Part shown: positions 44,217-56,558 of the stretch, one piece after another
Layout of the letters: each line of letters opens with the position of its first letter
Numbering within the stretch: the first letter of the stretch is position 1
From: Stemphylium vesicarium
Lineage: Eukaryota; Ascomycota; Dothideomycetes; Pleosporales; Pleosporaceae
NCBI GenBank assembly: GCA_004380135.1
Contig: QXCR01000145.1
Location: 1-64,000 of the forward strand
DNA: 64,000 bases
Direction: 5' to 3'
Translations under genes and position numbers: made by a program
The notes under the pieces: generated by a model
Database searches by the model: none
Seen by the model: only the letters and a program-made list of their open reading frames with translations
What the model was told of the DNA's origin: nothing

Positions 44217-46850
44217 ATGTTACCCCGCTCAGGTTGGCATCATGCCGGCTGTCGCCCTCTGCATGGACCAGCAAGGTGGGTTGATGAAGTCTGATCCCGG
44301 CTGTCGATCGTTATGGAGTTGCTAACGGACCATCAGGACTGTGTCGCCATTGATTACATCAACTTGGAAATCATCAGATATACGCTTGAAAAGACCAGTC
44401 CGATATGTCACTGGCTTGCAGGCTGGTGAAGACAAAACTGGTCACATCAGCGCTGGCCCCAACGAAGGTATCTTCTTCTTCAACAATGTCTTTCCAATCC
44501 AGATACGCAAAGTATTGGGATTCCCGATGCCCGGGATATTGGATCGACTTATCAGTCCCAGCGTCTCCGGCACAGATCCGAAGACTGTCATTGAGAGGGC
44601 GAGTGCTAAGCGAAACCTGAACATTACTTGTGCTGAAGTACTTCCTCGCATGCGAGAAGGTGGAGCGTTTGTCAAGTTCTCTCATGATGGAAATGCGACA
44701 GCATCCGAGATCGAGAAGACTCTGCAACAATACCTAAGAGATGAGCCTGTGAGGCCCTGGTGGAGCCCCTGGAAGCGGATGCGTGCGAAGGCCGTCAAGG
44801 GAAGACCTTGGGTGGAAGATCTCATGCGTCTACCTTGCTCACGTCTGCGCGTTGAGTTTGTATCTGGCGAGCCGGGCGCTCCCGCTACCGAGGCGGTCGA
44901 GCTGAGTCAAGAAGAGCTCTTCCAGTTCTTCAGGCCGTACGGAAAGCTAAGTGACATTGTCATGCAACCTCCCGACTCCAAGTTCCTTCCGAAGTTCGCC
45001 TACCTAGACTATTCTAGTATTGGCAAGGCTATCATGGCTAGAAACTGCATGCACGGATATATCGTCTCGGAGGCTGAGGGCGGCGGAAAGAAAGGCACGA
45101 TCTTGAGGCTCAAGTATGAGCAAAAGATCAAACCTCGCTACATCAGAGACTGGATCTTCAATCACCCTCGTATTATCATTCCCGTCATAGCCGCTCTTAT
45201 CGCTGGTACGGTCGCCGTTGTGTTTGATCCGTAAGTGACCCTCCAATACGATGCGAACGGTTCTAACTAGCATGTAGCATCCGAACTTTCTTCGTCAAGG
45301 CTCACATCACTCGCAACTTTCACATTGAAGAAAACAAATGGTACCAATGGATCAAAGGCTATGCTACAGATATCATCAGCGGAGGCAAGAAACGCGACGA
45401 CGACGATGGCATGGATGCTATCTGGGATGACCGAAAGGACAATATCGAGCAGATTCGGACTTGGCTAGTGGAAACTGCGGAAACATTCATCATCGTTCAA
45501 GGCCCCAAGGGCTCGGGTAAACGCGAGCTGGTAGTCGACCAAGCCTTGCAAGACAGGAAACTCAAGCTCATTATTGACTGCAAGCCTATCCAGGAAGCCA
45601 GAGGAGAGAGCGCTACTATCTGCGCCGCTGCGTTGTCTGTCGGCTACAGGCCCGTTTTCAGCTGGATGAACAGCATCAGTGGTATGATCGACATGGCTGC
45701 GCAGGGTGCAACAGGCGTCAACACTGGCTTTTCGGAAACCATGGACTCTCAACTCAGCAAAATCTGGAACACTACAGCCTCGGCTCTCCGACAGATCGCT
45801 TTGGACAACCGGCACAAGAATGACAAGGACGCACACTTGGAAGACGATGAATGGCTCGAAGCTCACCCAGAACGCCGTCCGGTCGTTGTCATTGATAATT
45901 TCTTGCACAAGAGCCAGGAAGGCGGTATCGTTTATGACAAGATTGCAGATTGGGCCGCCCTTCTCACAACTACCAACGTCGCTCATGTCATCTTCTTAAC
46001 AAACGACGTCGCCTATAGCAAGTCTCTGTGTAAAGCGATGCCCTACCGCATGTTCCGCGAAATCTCGCTTTCCGACTGTGGTCCTGAGGAAGCTAAACGC
46101 TTCGTCATCACACACCTCGATGCAGACGTCGAGGATGACCCGGCACCGAAAGACGGGTCTCCAAAGAAAATACCCTCGCAATATCGCACTGATCTGGGGG
46201 AACTCGATAGCTGCATTGATTTGCTAGGTGGCCGACTTACTGACCTAGAGTTCTTGTCACGTCGCATCAAGTGCGGGGAGACTCCTACCAAGGCTGTCCA
46301 CGAGATTATCAATCAATCAGCTTCTGAGCTTCTCAAAATGTTTCTCTTCGGTACAGAAGAAGAGAAGGGAAACCGCTATTGGAACACTGAACAGGCTTGG
46401 TATCTGATCAAGCAACTCGCCCAGAAAGAGTCTCTGCGATACAACGAGGTTCTCATCGACGATATTTTCAAGTCTGGCGGCGAGTCGGTCCTTCGTGCAC
46501 TCGAACAAGCAGAACTCATTTCCATTGTCTCTGGTGCAAACGGGAGACCGTCGGTCATCAAGCCTGGCAAACCCGTCTACCACCCCGCCTTCAAGCGCTT
46601 GACCGAGGACAAGGTGCTCAAGAGCCGTTTGGACTTGGCCGTCCTTACACATTTGACAAAGATTGAGAGTGCGACGATTGACAAGTGTGAGAATGAGTTG
46701 TTGCTTCTGAGCCAGCTGAGGAATCAACCTGCACCAACCCATGGCAGAGTCAATTATCTGCTGACTAAATTGATGAGCAGCCAAGGCAAGGTAGAGAAAT
46801 ATGAGACGGAGATGAAGGGATTAAAGAAGGTGCTTGGCAAAGAATACTAG
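44217..46850 (+). CDS. YME2: Mitochondrial escape protein Yme2
   Basis: Three exons (44217-44275, 44337-45230, 45278-46850) give 841 residues. A basic presequence comes from the first exon. An RRM-like domain follows in the region of LRVEFVSGEPG to FAYLDYSSIGKAIM. A transmembrane span lies at about 299-317 (IIIPVIAALIAGTVAVV), and then an ATPase-like domain with a Walker A motif GPKGSGKRE near 393 and a Walker B VVVIDNF. This order matches Yme2, an inner mitochondrial membrane protein that influences mitochondrial DNA structure and loss in yeast. The start was chosen because the frame upstream of 44337 is closed and a short first exon with ATG and a matching phase-2 donor (AG|GTGGG) supplies the presequence. 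Confidence 0.88.
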
Positions 46851-47357
46851 CGAGGGATTGTATTGAGCAAACAAACGTACATGGTGATACCACTCCCCTT
46901 CTGTTATGCAAGTGCGCGCAACGACCTTTGCTCCGTGACCCCGCCTGTTCACTCGCTGGCGGTGCGATTGGCTGTCGCGCACGCACATAGGCACACGATA
47001 CGCGCATACGGCGCATGAATCGATCAGCTAAGAATAACGTGTGCAGCTTCCGCTAGGTCAGCGCCGAGCTTCTTCCGGCCAGGAACATTTTCCGACTGAC
47101 ATCACACGTGCGAGGGCTAACGACGTGACGGCACCGAGGATCGGGCAGAAGGGAGCATTTTCCCGTAGAGAAGCTTGGACCTGCCAACAACCGAGCGACG
47201 AGCGAGCGACCTTGAGCTCCACCTCACCCATACTTGCGACTGTCCATTGCCATTGCGCGACTCTCGGTATTTCATCCTAAGCGGGCCGCGCATTTTGCTA
47301 TTTCTCTCCCCGTCCCTCCAAACCTCACCCCCACAATTTTCCTCACAATCCGGCGCA
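46851..47357. other. Intergenic between Yme2 and adenylate kinase
   Basis: 507 bases, no gene. The right half is the promoter and leader of the adenylate kinase gene, with GAGCGAGCGA-type repeats near 47200 and C-rich sequence (CCCCGTCCCTCC) in the leader. Confidence 0.45.
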
Positions 47358-48317
47358 ATGGCTCCCATAACAGATACCGTCGTCGATGACCTCAAGAGCA
47401 CCGTCAGCCGCCTCGAGCAGCGCATCGCCGAGCTAGAGAACAAGCTTTCGGGCCATGGCGGACAATCGCCTTCGCAAGAAAGCGTCAGGATGATTCTCAT
47501 GGGACCACCTGGTGCCGGTAAGAGGGCCCACCGGGCATAATAGTCAAAATGTGGCATGTTTTCTTACGCGGGCGACAGGCAAGGGCACACAGGCACCGCG
47601 CATCAAGGAGAAGTTCTGCGCATGCCATCTCGTACGTTTTTCCATGACATTTCATGCACCTGATTGCTGCGTGGAATAAAACAAGCTGACTGTCTATAGG
47701 CTACCGGAGATATGCTACGCGCTCAAGTCGCGGCGAAGACTACGCTCGGCCGGGAAGCGAAGAAGATTATGGATGCTGGTGGTCTGGTTAGCGACGAGAT
47801 TATGGTCAACATGATCAAGACGGAGCTTGAAACCAACCAGGAGTGCTCCAAGGGCTTCATCCTCGACGGGTTCCCACGCACAGTCACCCAGGCTGAGAAG
47901 CTCGATGGCATGCTTGCCGCAACCCAGAAGCCGCTTCAACACGCGATTGAACTACAGATCGACGACGGTCTCCTTGTCTCGCGTATTACCGGCCGCCTCG
48001 TCCACCCCGCATCCGGCCGCTCCTACCACAAGATTTTCAACCCACCCAAGGCCCCCATGACGGACGATCTCACCGGCGAGCCCCTCATCCAGCGCTCCGA
48101 CGACAACGAGGATACGCTCAAGAAGCGTCTCTCAACCTACCATGCCCAGACGGCGCCCGTCGTCGCATACTACCAGAAGACGGGTATCTGGAAGCCCATC
48201 GACGCCAGCCAAGAGCCCGGCCAAGTATGGAAGAGCCTGCTCAAGATCTTTGACAACAAGGCCATGATTGGCGGACAGTCAGGCAGCTTGCTCAACAAGA
48301 TTGGTCTCAAGAACTAG
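47358..48317 (+). CDS. ADK1: Adenylate kinase
   Basis: Three exons (47358-47517, 47579-47631, 47700-48317) give 276 residues. The P-loop GPPGAGKGT (49-57) is split by the first intron. Then follow ATGDMLRAQVAA, KGFILDGFPRT, the lid GRLVHPASGRSYHKIFNPPK, and a C-terminal segment ending in KIGLKN. This is the long-form (AK2-type) kinase that interconverts 2 ADP with ATP plus AMP in the cytosol and mitochondrial intermembrane space. An N-terminal extension of about 40 residues contains a short coiled-coil-like helix (VSRLEQRIAELENKL), as in other filamentous ascomycetes but absent from yeast. Confidence 0.95.
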
Positions 48318-49454
48318 ATTACTACTACACCCAAGGATATAGTTCAATGGATGCTACGAGTCACACGCCTTAACTTTTTTGCTTTTCTCGGACCGCCAGG
48401 CACACACCCGTTATAAGAGAGTCATGTTTTCGGGGAGCGACGTTTGCGAAAAAAAAGTCTGCCACTTCATGTGTTTTGATTCTGGGAAATAATGAAGATT
48501 TGCAAACTCATGTGTGTAATGGATGGATTCCTTGTACTTGTACAGATGCATAAGAGGGGCAAGGGTTGCACTGGTGGGCTGCGGGGCGGATATGCACCTG
48601 TTATCTTCCTGTGCGTATTTCCAGTTCCCTTGTGGGGTCGTTGGTTTTTGCTTGCCTGTCTAGGTAGCTTGGGGACCCCCGCGGGTTTTGGAAATACGGA
48701 AGACTGATCATGATGATGTATGTTGTGTGGTTGACTGTTTGTTGTTGCCTGTGACCTGCGTCTACCCGGGTTCTGTGATGACCCCATCTTACTATTTGGC
48801 AACGTATAAACATGATTGCACTTTGACACGTTTATCATCAAGTGTGAATTCCTACCGTTTATTGAGAATAATTAGTTGCGCAGCTTCTTACACAGCCAAA
48901 AAGCCATGTGCACCCTACCCGCTTCCCGCATCCGTTGGATCGTTAACGTGTTCCTAACCCGCGAACCGCGAACCCACGGCGTTAGCACCACCCAAGCCCT
49001 CCTAAGCTCCGAAAGGACGGGTGGCCCTGGCACCAACATCTCAACTTGGCGATTCAAGAGAAGAAAAGTATCCTTGGTTAAACCCACCACCGCCGCCAGG
49101 AACCAAAGTCGCTACTTTACATCTAGTTCATCGCTGAACTGGATATTGCTGCATCGCTGGGGATTATAAGATAGGTGATGCGAAAGAGAGGCGTGGCGCT
49201 TTCATACCACATCGAACGCTCACATTCGACACTCGACCTGAGCGCGGACGGAAAGACAAGACACGCCACGGGAATCGAAAAGCGAAAAGGAAGATAGGAA
49301 TCGCGCAAAGCAACGAAACCAGGCCAACGCAGCCGTGACCCCGTATCCCCCACCGCCCTCACATTCATCTACATACACAACCCAGCGAACCGCGCATTCC
49401 ACCAAACCAGACTGAAGCAAGGCACGCACGCCACGCCCACGCGCACAAACAAAC
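48318..49454. other. Intergenic between adenylate kinase and Bet1
   Basis: 1.1 kb without a recognisable gene. It holds the 3' flank of the kinase gene and a C/A-rich leader before the ATG at 49455 (CACGCGCACAAACAAAC). No open frame shows family features. Confidence 0.45.
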
Positions 49455-50192
49455 ATGTCCAACCGCTTTACCCGCGCAGACCCGCGTGACGACCTCTTCT
49501 CTTCGTACAACCGCAGCGCATCGCCCTCGAAAAGCAAAAATAAAGCCCGCGCTTCGCCGTATAATGCGGGTGGAGGCGGCGCGGGAGGAGCTGGGTATGG
49601 ATATGGGTATACGCCGCCACCGGCGTCGGGTGCACAAGAGGGCGGGTTTGGGGCGTATCCTGGGGTGAACGGGAATGGGGGTGGGGGGTTGTTTCCTGGG
49701 GGTAGTGCTGGGAGTGGAAGGGGAGGAGGGGGATATGGAGATGATTTCCGGTCTGCGACACCGAATTCACGGGGCCAGTATTCAGCTGCTGTGCTGGATG
49801 AACTGGAGAGTCAGAATGATGAGCATGTTGGTGTGTTGACGGGCAAGGTGAAGATGTTGAAGGATGTATGTTTTTCCCATTCCCCAATTCTCTTATTCCT
49901 TCATTTCCCCCCTTTTCCATTTCTCCTCCCGCCTACTCGCTACCCGTCTACCTGTTTACCTGCATACTGACAATTGGCTGTAAAGTTGACCCACCTCATC
50001 GGCGACGAAATCCGCGAATCCTCCTCCCTCGCCGACAAAATGAACGACCAGTTTGAGAACTCGCGGCATAAGATTAAAGGCACTATGAATCGTATGTTGC
50101 GTATGGCGCAGAAGACGGGGGTTGGGTGGAAGGCTTGGGTTGGGTTTTTTGCTGCTGTTATTTTGCTGTTTTGGTGGGTGTGGTTGGGTTAG
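49455..50192 (+). CDS. BET1: SNARE protein Bet1
   Basis: Two exons (49455-49865, 49986-50192) give 205 residues. The SNARE motif (about 108-175) reads AAVLDELESQNDEHVGVLTG across the intron to LTHLIGDEIRESSSLADKMN and on to MNRMLRMAQ, with the central glutamine-layer residue of Qc SNAREs in the second exon. A single C-terminal membrane helix (WKAWVGFFAAVILLFWW) anchors it. Bet1 acts in ER-to-Golgi vesicle fusion. The first 100 residues are low-complexity and Gly-rich, an expansion compared with yeast Bet1. The intron is 120 bases, longer than its neighbours. Confidence 0.88.
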
Positions 50193-51307
50193 TGATGGGT
50201 TTGCGGTGGAGAGTGGGATAGGGATAGGTATAGGTATAATAGGGATGTGGTGTGGTAGAGGAGATGGGAATTGCATTGCATATGGCGTGGCGTTTTGGTG
50301 TTTGATGGCGCTTGGGAGATGGGAGGGTTTGGGAAGAGCATCGCGTATACTATAGAGCGTTGGCTGTGTCGTGTGTTTGAGATATGATTAGAGGCGACTT
50401 GACTAATGGTACTATGGGCACGTGTTGTCAAAAGCACTCGCACTGGATCTCACGATCGTGTGTGCGTGCTAGTTTTAGTGCAAGGGCAACGTCCGATCCC
50501 ATAATATAAGTGCTGTTCCCATGCACGAGTTTCATAGCAGGTAGCTCTGTTGCCTTGTCTTCTACGTTTTGAGCATCTCCCTGGTAGTGTGAAGGCTGCA
50601 CTGAGTCTGTATCTGCTCATACACCCGTCTCCTTCATTCTTGCGAGTCCACTTGCTTACTATGCGGGCCTGTCTTAGGACTATTATATGGCGTGGATCTG
50701 GATAGATTTACACTCGCAAGAGGGAGTTCTGCAAAGGAGCGAAAGCCTGATGGCGACAGTGTTAGAGGGCAGTGGTGTAGGTAGTAGTAGATAGTCATGC
50801 AATTAGGGCGCAATTGCGTAGTTATTAAGATAATTATGGTTGGGTATGGGAGGTTTAGTAGGTACGCAAGTGTGTTAAGGGAGACATGTAAAAGATTGCA
50901 CATGCAAGAGAAAGTATATGATTATCATGTGATATAAGAGATGTACATTACTGGCTTATGCCAGCTATCGACGGAAAGTAGTCATAGCCCTTAGAAAAAA
51001 GAAAAGAAAAAGTCCAAGTAATGACTGCCGCTCTGCTTCGATGATCTTTGTGACTTGGAGATCAGACGATTTTCACAACAACTTCGTGCTGAATGGCTTC
51101 CGGTGATGATCTCTCCTCAAAGGTTTCCGCTGAGTACCGGACGCTGTAATCCGTCATAAGACCAATCCTTTAAAACTCACACTCTCCTTTCAATTCGTCA
51201 CACTCCCAAGATCTTTGTTCCAACTTCCTCAGTACCAGAATGTTGGTAGATGCAAACCGCTCACATATTGGTAGTGCAACTTCAAGCAAAACACTGGGCA
51301 ACCGTCT
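50193..51307. other. Intergenic between Bet1 and the broken HET gene
   Basis: 1.1 kb, A/T-richer than the genes. The left part has G-rich and GGGATAGGGATAGGTATAGG-type repeats near 50212-50240 (Bet1 3' region). Nothing coding is seen. Confidence 0.45.
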
Positions 51308-52820
51308 TCAATCCCGGATTCGGCCTCGGTAAACGAAAAGTCTGCAAAAAAATCTACAGAACGTTGATACCTTTGCATTCAGTAACACGATAGAGTGGAT
51401 ATAACCATTCTCGTAATCCTTGAGGTAAACTTTCGCTTGTATCAGGGTGCCCATCAAAACAATGAAACCAGACACCAACTGACCTGCCGAGTCATTGCCG
51501 ATCGGAGTACACACAGCTCCTCTGACCTTTGCGCGATCAGATGGGGAATCACGAGGGTTCATCCATTTGATATCCGGGCCGGAGCCTGGCTGAATGTGAC
51601 TAAGGGATGCCCACGAAAATTTTGGTGCCCGCCACGGCGTGGATCTGTGAGTTGGATCCAACACAGATGTATTGCACCATGCCAAGTCTCCGATGAGAGT
51701 GTCTTTCCACAGGCCTGCTATGTACTCTTGTCGTGCTGCCTTTCCAAACATCTTGGCAATACCTGAAATCGCTGGAAATACATCGCTTGGTTTCGAGAGA
51801 TCTAAGAGCGTATAGCTTTCGACTAAAGAGTGCCACATGTGGGACAATCGACCAACTTCGTCTATGCGCGAGCTCCATTGAATTGAATGTGCATCTGTCT
51901 TGGGGATTGGCCAGTCACAACTAAGGGGACTCAAATGTGTACTACATCCGCATGTACTACACTCCATACATTCCCACACCAGTTCGTGCTCCGCAAATTG
52001 GAGGAATCGAGGACTAAGGAGACGTTCTTGGAAGATTGAGTTTGCCAATCCTTCTCATCGTCTTGGGTTATCTGTGATCCGTGTCAACGAAGAAGCGGTA
52101 GCAATTTTCTGCGTGCGCGTTACGCACGCACAAAGAACCTATCCAGAGATATTGTATATCTATTGCAAAGATGACCTGGATAGCATCTCGGAACGTTTTT
52201 GGCAATTTTCCTCTCGGATGTTCTCTTGGAAGGATGACAGAGTATCCGGGTTCAGTGTCGTGCGCAGGGGCTGCTGGCCGCCTCAACAGTGGCTAAGGCA
52301 GGCGTATCGTCCTTCCACTCCGTTGGTATGCGTCAAACGAATTTGACGGGGCATTTCGGGAGTTACGTGAATGACACGATGAGGCAACTTGGATAGGCCG
52401 TGATCATTTTGCCATGATGAACAAGTTGTCTTGTGTGCTGTCAAACAGTTGTTGAGCCATGTTTTGATGGTTTCAGAACTCTGCATTGAACCGGTATCGC
52501 CTGAGATATCCTTGAATAATGGTATCGTGGGATCGTCAGAAGCTATAGTTGAGTTGGCAGGAAATCCGTACAGTGAGGGAGAACATACCATTCAGTACGA
52601 CGAGTTCCGTTTCCCAGGACGTGGAAGCTGAACCCTGGCTGTAAGTAAGGAAAATCCCTTTGGACATGAGCCATGCCCATACACCAGAGAGATCATCTGA
52701 ACTAGGTTTTCTCTCGCATGCGATACGACAATACTTGCATCCACATTCATAGCACTCGTCTAGGTTGAACCTTCTGCCAAAGCAAGTCCTCCCTTGAATC
52801 TGGATTTGATAAGAGCACAC
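51308..52820 (-). pseudogene. Broken HET-domain gene
   Basis: Minus-strand fragments in order match a heterokaryon-incompatibility protein. A Cys-rich N-terminal piece ends at a normal GTATGT...TATAG intron (52588-52543). Then comes YACLSHC, where the expected Trp codon is TGA (52283-52285). Next is a frameshift into KTFRDAIQVIFAIDIQYLWI, and then, with about 90 expected residues missing, FQERLLSPRFLQFAEHELVW and a C-terminal part with KFSWASLSHI. The lesions (stop, frameshift, internal deletion) show it cannot make a full HET protein. In fungi HET proteins trigger cell death when unlike individuals fuse. It lies in tandem with an intact HET gene and may be its decayed relative. Confidence 0.7.
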
Positions 52821-53194
52821 AAAGTCCTATTTTCTAATCCATGTGAATACTCCATAGATCGGATCGATTAGAGCAATTACGTTTGAGCTCTGGAGAGATA
52901 TTTATCAGGACCCCGCACCGCCTGTTGTTGTGCGTAAGCGCTGGTGTCATAGGACTGCTTTGCAATACAAACTCAGCGATTGGATTTGCTCGCCAACGCA
53001 ATAGTTTGACAGAATATATGCGAGTCAATAGACGGCTAGCATTCTTGTATATGACTGCTCCATCTCACTGCACCCCAGCGCCACCAATACTTCTGTATTC
53101 ATCAGCATGCTTGAATACAGTCAGAAGCCTGCAACTGTCTTGCATAAATGACGCAGGCCTGTCGTTAGATTCCTCCATCCGATATGAAGACCAA
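52821..53194. other. Gap between the two HET-domain loci
   Basis: 374 bases between the intact and the broken HET locus. Short open frames only; it may include the lost N-terminal part or promoter of the broken gene. Confidence 0.4.
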
Positions 53195-55240
53195 TCAAAC
53201 GATTACAACAGTGTGCAACCTTGAGAAGCCGTAACTCGCGCCAGTCGAGTCCACAGATCCGATGATATCGGTGACTGTAGAAGTACCAATGCGCTCGAAG
53301 GTGCCCGGCATGGAAGGCGACCTTCTCAGCACAAGTAAGAACAAGCGATGCTTCTTGCCCACTTGAAGTAGCGACATGCGAAGTAGACAAACATGAGAGC
53401 CTGCCAGCACCTGTCCAGGACTGTCGTGATCCAGAAGGTAATCGGATGCAATAGGAAGTTTGCGTCCAGAAACTGAAGCATAGTAGGTGAGATGCGCTCC
53501 CTCGCGATCTAACTTCATTTCGCTCTCAAGGGTACCTTCCGCCACGAGTCCAGTTATTGTCAAAGAACCCTGCTTGATGGAACCGAACTCATCCACTGTT
53601 GATTTCTCGACCGTGCATGCGTCGATACTAGTAAAGTGTTCGAACGGTTCCCGCTCCTCTGCGACGCTTTCCTCCACATTAGTGAACATGATGACGTCTG
53701 AGTAACCGACAAAGGTTTCGACACTGGCCCAAGACCATGTCGGTGCATTGTGCGGATAAGGCCGGGGTTTCTTCAGCCTTGGTACCGCGTAGACTTCCCA
53801 GAGGAGATCGTCTTGGAGAGCATCCTCCCAAAGTCCGGCAAGGTATTTCGAGCCTCGTCGCGAACGCATTTGCCTGGCAAGACCGCCGATAGCCGGTAGA
53901 CGATCTTTGGATTTCGTGAGCGAGAGCGCAGTGTAACAGCACACCATCGTTCGCCATAACCGAGCGCTCTGGTAGTGGACGCTTTCAAGAATGCGCTTAT
54001 TGTTCGTGGTGCCGTAGTCGGAGAGATTATCGGCGAGTTCAAGCTTGATGAGTGCTACTGGAGTCTCGTTTCCAGCGCCATGACTGCCTATAGATCCGCA
54101 TTCGCAGTCGATTGATGACTTGCATTCGAAGAACATCTCGTACTTCCCAAAGTGTATTACCCGAGTTGACAGCATCCGCTCTTGATACACCCAAGCCCTA
54201 CTCAAGAGAGGATAGTGCGTCTCGGTCGCTGTGAGTTCTCCTGTCTCGAAACCGGCATCTATGTGGTGGTCGATCTTTTCGCGGAAGAAGAGACAATACT
54301 CTTCGCCATTCGGGAGGATGCCCGAGACTGTGACGTCGGGCGTGTGCGCATAAAGCCCTCCACTTCCGCTCGCAGAGCGCGTTGCCGCAATGGTCAAATA
54401 TCCGTTGCTGTAAACGGAAGCCATCTTTGCGGACTCGAACGCCCAGTCCGCTGCGTCGTCTTGTATGATGCATAGGGAATCGATCCAGATGTAGTCGAAA
54501 CCCAAGGATCTGGTTAAAGCGATCGCATCCTGGAAAGTCTTGGACAATTCGCCCCACTCAATAGCAACCTTTCGTTTCTCAAAGGTCGACTTGGTAGTTG
54601 TTACAATCTGTTCGCAACCCCAGCAGTGACTCAAGCATAGATAACCTGCTTTTGCGCCCTTGGTTTCGACAATCCTTACCACACTGTTGTGCGAACCAAC
54701 ATCAACTACACGTGTGGGTAGCTCTGGTTGTCTGGGAGAGTCGCAAAGAGACTTTGGTGCACAGTGATCCGTAATGCATCTTGCGATCCAGCCTTTCATA
54801 GTCGCCAGCGCCATCTTGGAATCGGTGGCAGGGGATGTGCGGTCTAGCATCGGAATATAATCCCAGGTATCTGGAATGGGCGCATCCTCATCCTCAACAG
54901 CAAAGAGCTCTATCTCGAATCGGCGACCATTCTTCATGTAAAATGTAAGGTCTTTGTTTGTATCCGCCCCTTCAACGTCTTCCAAACACGAGGGATAGAT
55001 GAATCGGAGGCTACAACGTAGAATGTCGGACTCGTCGATAGCGTACGTGTTGAAGCATCCCCGGCAGCCAGTGGTGATGATGCCACACCCGTAGCATGTT
55101 TTGGATGAGAACAGTAGCTGGTCCCATGTGAAGCTGGGTATGATGATGTTCCGATTGCCCTGCCGTCTCAGATTTTTACTATCAAAGCGGGTACCGATTG
55201 GCCATTTCCCTTGAAACTTATTACAAATCTCGCATTTCAT
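53195..55240 (-). CDS. HET-domain protein (heterokaryon incompatibility)
   Basis: Single-exon gene for 681 residues; the ATG at 55240 is the first in the frame. The HET core is complete: GYLCLSHCWG, KTFQDAIALTRSLGFDYIWI, DSLCIIQDD, GYLTIAATRS and SRAWVYQERMLSTRV. Downstream, APTWSWASVE is the usual C-terminal block. The N-terminus has paired cysteines (KCEICNK, CYGCG, GCRGC), which may bind a metal. Proteins with this domain control vegetative incompatibility and can set off programmed cell death; no partner such as a NACHT or patatin gene is present in the window. The C-terminal region after about residue 540 is unassigned. Confidence 0.9.
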   Translation of the reverse strand: MKCEICNKFQGKWPIGTRFDSKNLRRQGNRNIIIPSFTWDQLLFSSKTCYGCGIITTGCRGCFNTYAIDESDILRCSLRFIYPSCLEDVEGADTNKDLTFYMKNGRRFEIELFAVEDEDAPIPDTWDYIPMLDRTSPATDSKMALATMKGWIARCITDHCAPKSLCDSPRQPELPTRVVDVGSHNSVVRIVETKGAKAGYLCLSHCWGCEQIVTTTKSTFEKRKVAIEWGELSKTFQDAIALTRSLGFDYIWIDSLCIIQDDAADWAFESAKMASVYSNGYLTIAATRSASGSGGLYAHTPDVTVSGILPNGEEYCLFFREKIDHHIDAGFETGELTATETHYPLLSRAWVYQERMLSTRVIHFGKYEMFFECKSSIDCECGSIGSHGAGNETPVALIKLELADNLSDYGTTNNKRILESVHYQSARLWRTMVCCYTALSLTKSKDRLPAIGGLARQMRSRRGSKYLAGLWEDALQDDLLWEVYAVPRLKKPRPYPHNAPTWSWASVETFVGYSDVIMFTNVEESVAEEREPFEHFTSIDACTVEKSTVDEFGSIKQGSLTITGLVAEGTLESEMKLDREGAHLTYYASVSGRKLPIASDYLLDHDSPGQVLAGSHVCLLRMSLLQVGKKHRLFLLVLRRSPSMPGTFERIGTSTVTDIIGSVDSTGASYGFSRLHTVVIV

Positions 55241-56558
55241 CTCCAAAATAGTGGTACGACCGCTGATTCGGGGCGAAAAGGGGCGTTCGTGAGGGCAGAG
55301 GGTTGACCACCCTTTGCGCTCTCAGACGGTAGAGCTGGGTGCACAGTATAACGCAGGCTGTGTATTATTGCCTCATGGTACTCGGAGTTTTGTGCGATGG
55401 CGCATGACGTGGCAGAGAAAAACACACAGGCCGGTAGGGGCTGGCTGATTTGCTGACACACGTGTTCGCTTGGCGTGATCAAAGTAGGAGGAATTGGTCA
55501 CCCACCCAGCACCGTACAATCGCGACAAGCCATGGCTTTGCAAATGAGATATCACGAAGAATCGGGATGAAGCGTTCAGACATTTACAATTCGAACACCT
55601 TCCTTATATGGCTCGCCCGTTCGCCCACATAAGACTCGCCCATCATCGTCTATCGACCAACAAGACGAAGCACACAATGCTTGTAGGTCTTGATATCGCA
55701 TATTGATGCTGGGAGACTGGGTGTCTGGAATGCAGGTTGGGCAGACAATCGCCACCGTGTTTGCAGTTGAGAAAGAGGGGGCTTGGGTACCCCACTACTA
55801 CGAGAGTTTCTGCCTCATTCGCGAACGGCGGCATTTCCGCTGTCGCACGCTGTCATAAGAACAACAACAGCAGCTGGGCTTCTCACCTTATTATTCTGCC
55901 GGTGGGCTGTTCGCGATTTCATCGAACCTGGGCAAACCTCGTGCTCTTCTAGATGACCCGCCATCGCTCGAGCGACCAGGTATCATCATCACCGCCGCCT
56001 CATCTTAACCCAAGTTTTCTGTCTTGGAAACAACACCAGGTGGTACGGGTATCGGCAATCACGATGCAGTCATTCCGAGTTTTTCCATTGCTCAATACGT
56101 ACGCTAAGTATCATGAGCATCGCCACACTCGCATGCGCCACGCGTTCCGACAGGGATTGCCGGGCGCACTATACCCTGTTGATCACATCCTCCAAGAAAA
56201 AACACCAAGACAGTGATCGTCACGGCTATGCGGCCAACATAGTCTAGCCGCATTGCCATAAAAACGACTTGGGCAGACACCTTGCTGACGAAGCCCAAGC
56301 GTTAGAAACTTGTGGCTGTGACGGTGCTTCGGCCTTGATTCTTGTAAATTCTACGCAATGGGCGTGGCTGACGTCTGATCTTGTGCTCCCAAAGAAAGCA
56401 AGGCATACTCGTGATGCATGAGTATATATCTACATAGGTCTGGGAAAAGTGATACCACATTCACACTGCATCATCTCATCCTCTGCTACACGTTGCAGCA
56501 TCAATCGACATCAGATACTTTGACTCAATCTTCGTCCTCTACTTCAATCACCATCAAC
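55241..56558. other. Divergent promoter region (HET gene / MARVEL gene)
   Basis: 1.3 kb between two genes that point away from each other. No open frame has family features. A TATATA element is annotated separately. Confidence 0.45.
56422..56428 (+). promoter_or_regulatory. TATA-like box before the MARVEL gene
   Basis: The sequence GTATATA (within GAGTATATATCTAC) lies about 135 bases before the start codon at 56559, a normal TATA-to-ATG distance for a fungal gene with a short leader. Confidence 0.4.
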
